The notes under the pieces were generated by a model. It worked only from the letters and a program-made list of their open reading frames with translations, made no database searches and was not told where the DNA came from. A stretch of DNA of 64,000 nt from Crambe crambe (taxonomy: Eukaryota; Porifera; Demospongiae; Poecilosclerida; Crambeidae), in contig OZ004593.1 of the NCBI GenBank assembly GCA_963924555.1, forward strand, positions 558,001 through 622,000, written 5' to 3'. Positions 61,124-64,000 of this stretch are shown piece by piece. A program made the translations under genes and the position numbers. The first letter of the stretch is position 1. The number at the start of each line of letters is the position of its first letter.

Positions 61124-61248
61124 CTTTAAGTTTTAACTATAGCTACGTAGCTAGCTAGCCAGGAAGTAATTATTATCACGCGCGTTTTTCGCAAACAATT
61201 AATATTTAGTGATATCATAGATATTTATATACAAGATTACCACCTGAA

Positions 61249-64000
<2,752 letters not shown>

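Overview
This is animal nuclear DNA with short spliced genes. It carries a BET bromodomain gene of BRD4 type, an NK-like homeobox, astacin/TSP1 metalloproteases, ATG16L, INTS11 and PRPF4 genes. Short introns, gene spacing often of 80-600 bp, AT-rich spacers full of AGCTAGCT-like strings and the divergence of the proteins point to a non-bilaterian animal, most likely a demosponge of the Amphimedon type. That assignment is inference. No operon, CRISPR, phage or virus signal was seen.

Layout. 1-12.6 kb: four tandem plus-strand paralogues of a secreted astacin protease with thrombospondin type 1 (TSP1) tails, the first cut by the window edge. They share exon phases but differ in TSP1 number (0, 2, 1 and 5 ordinary repeats plus one terminal repeat) and in their C-termini. 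12.6-20.7 kb: SURF6 (minus), UBL5 (plus) and a calcium-regulated mitochondrial carrier of the SLC25A24/25 type (plus). 21.1-30.6 kb: a homeobox gene (minus) head-to-head with a CCDC180-like coiled-coil gene (plus). 30.8-44.1 kb: a BRD4-like gene (minus) head-to-head with INTS11 (plus), which hosts a tRNA-Gln in an intron. 44.5-53.3 kb: a Q-rich bHLH factor (minus) head-to-head with a small SYCE2-like gene (plus), followed by ATG16L (plus). 53.6-61.1 kb: a large minus-strand membrane protein with a beta-helix ectodomain and 8-9 membrane spans. 61.2-64 kb: the 3' part of PRPF4 (minus).

Most genes after 12.6 kb are conserved cell machinery: ribosome biogenesis, splicing (UBL5, PRPF4), snRNA 3' processing (INTS11), transcription (BRD4-like), autophagy and mitochondrial transport. 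Neighbouring genes do not form one obvious pathway. They are packed as head-to-head and tail-to-tail pairs.

The less ordinary items are: a BRD4 C-terminal P-TEFb-interaction-like motif on a short separate last exon; a 12-nt micro-exon in INTS11 whose inclusion is demanded by conservation; a candidate SYCE2 (meiotic synaptonemal complex) gene; the beta-helix/multi-TM protein, which may be a poorly described receptor or channel family; minisatellites built from INTS11 exon edges; and repeated expansion of simple sequences inside polypyrimidine tracts. Exon borders were read by hand from GT/AG signals, phase and family conservation. No RNA evidence was available.
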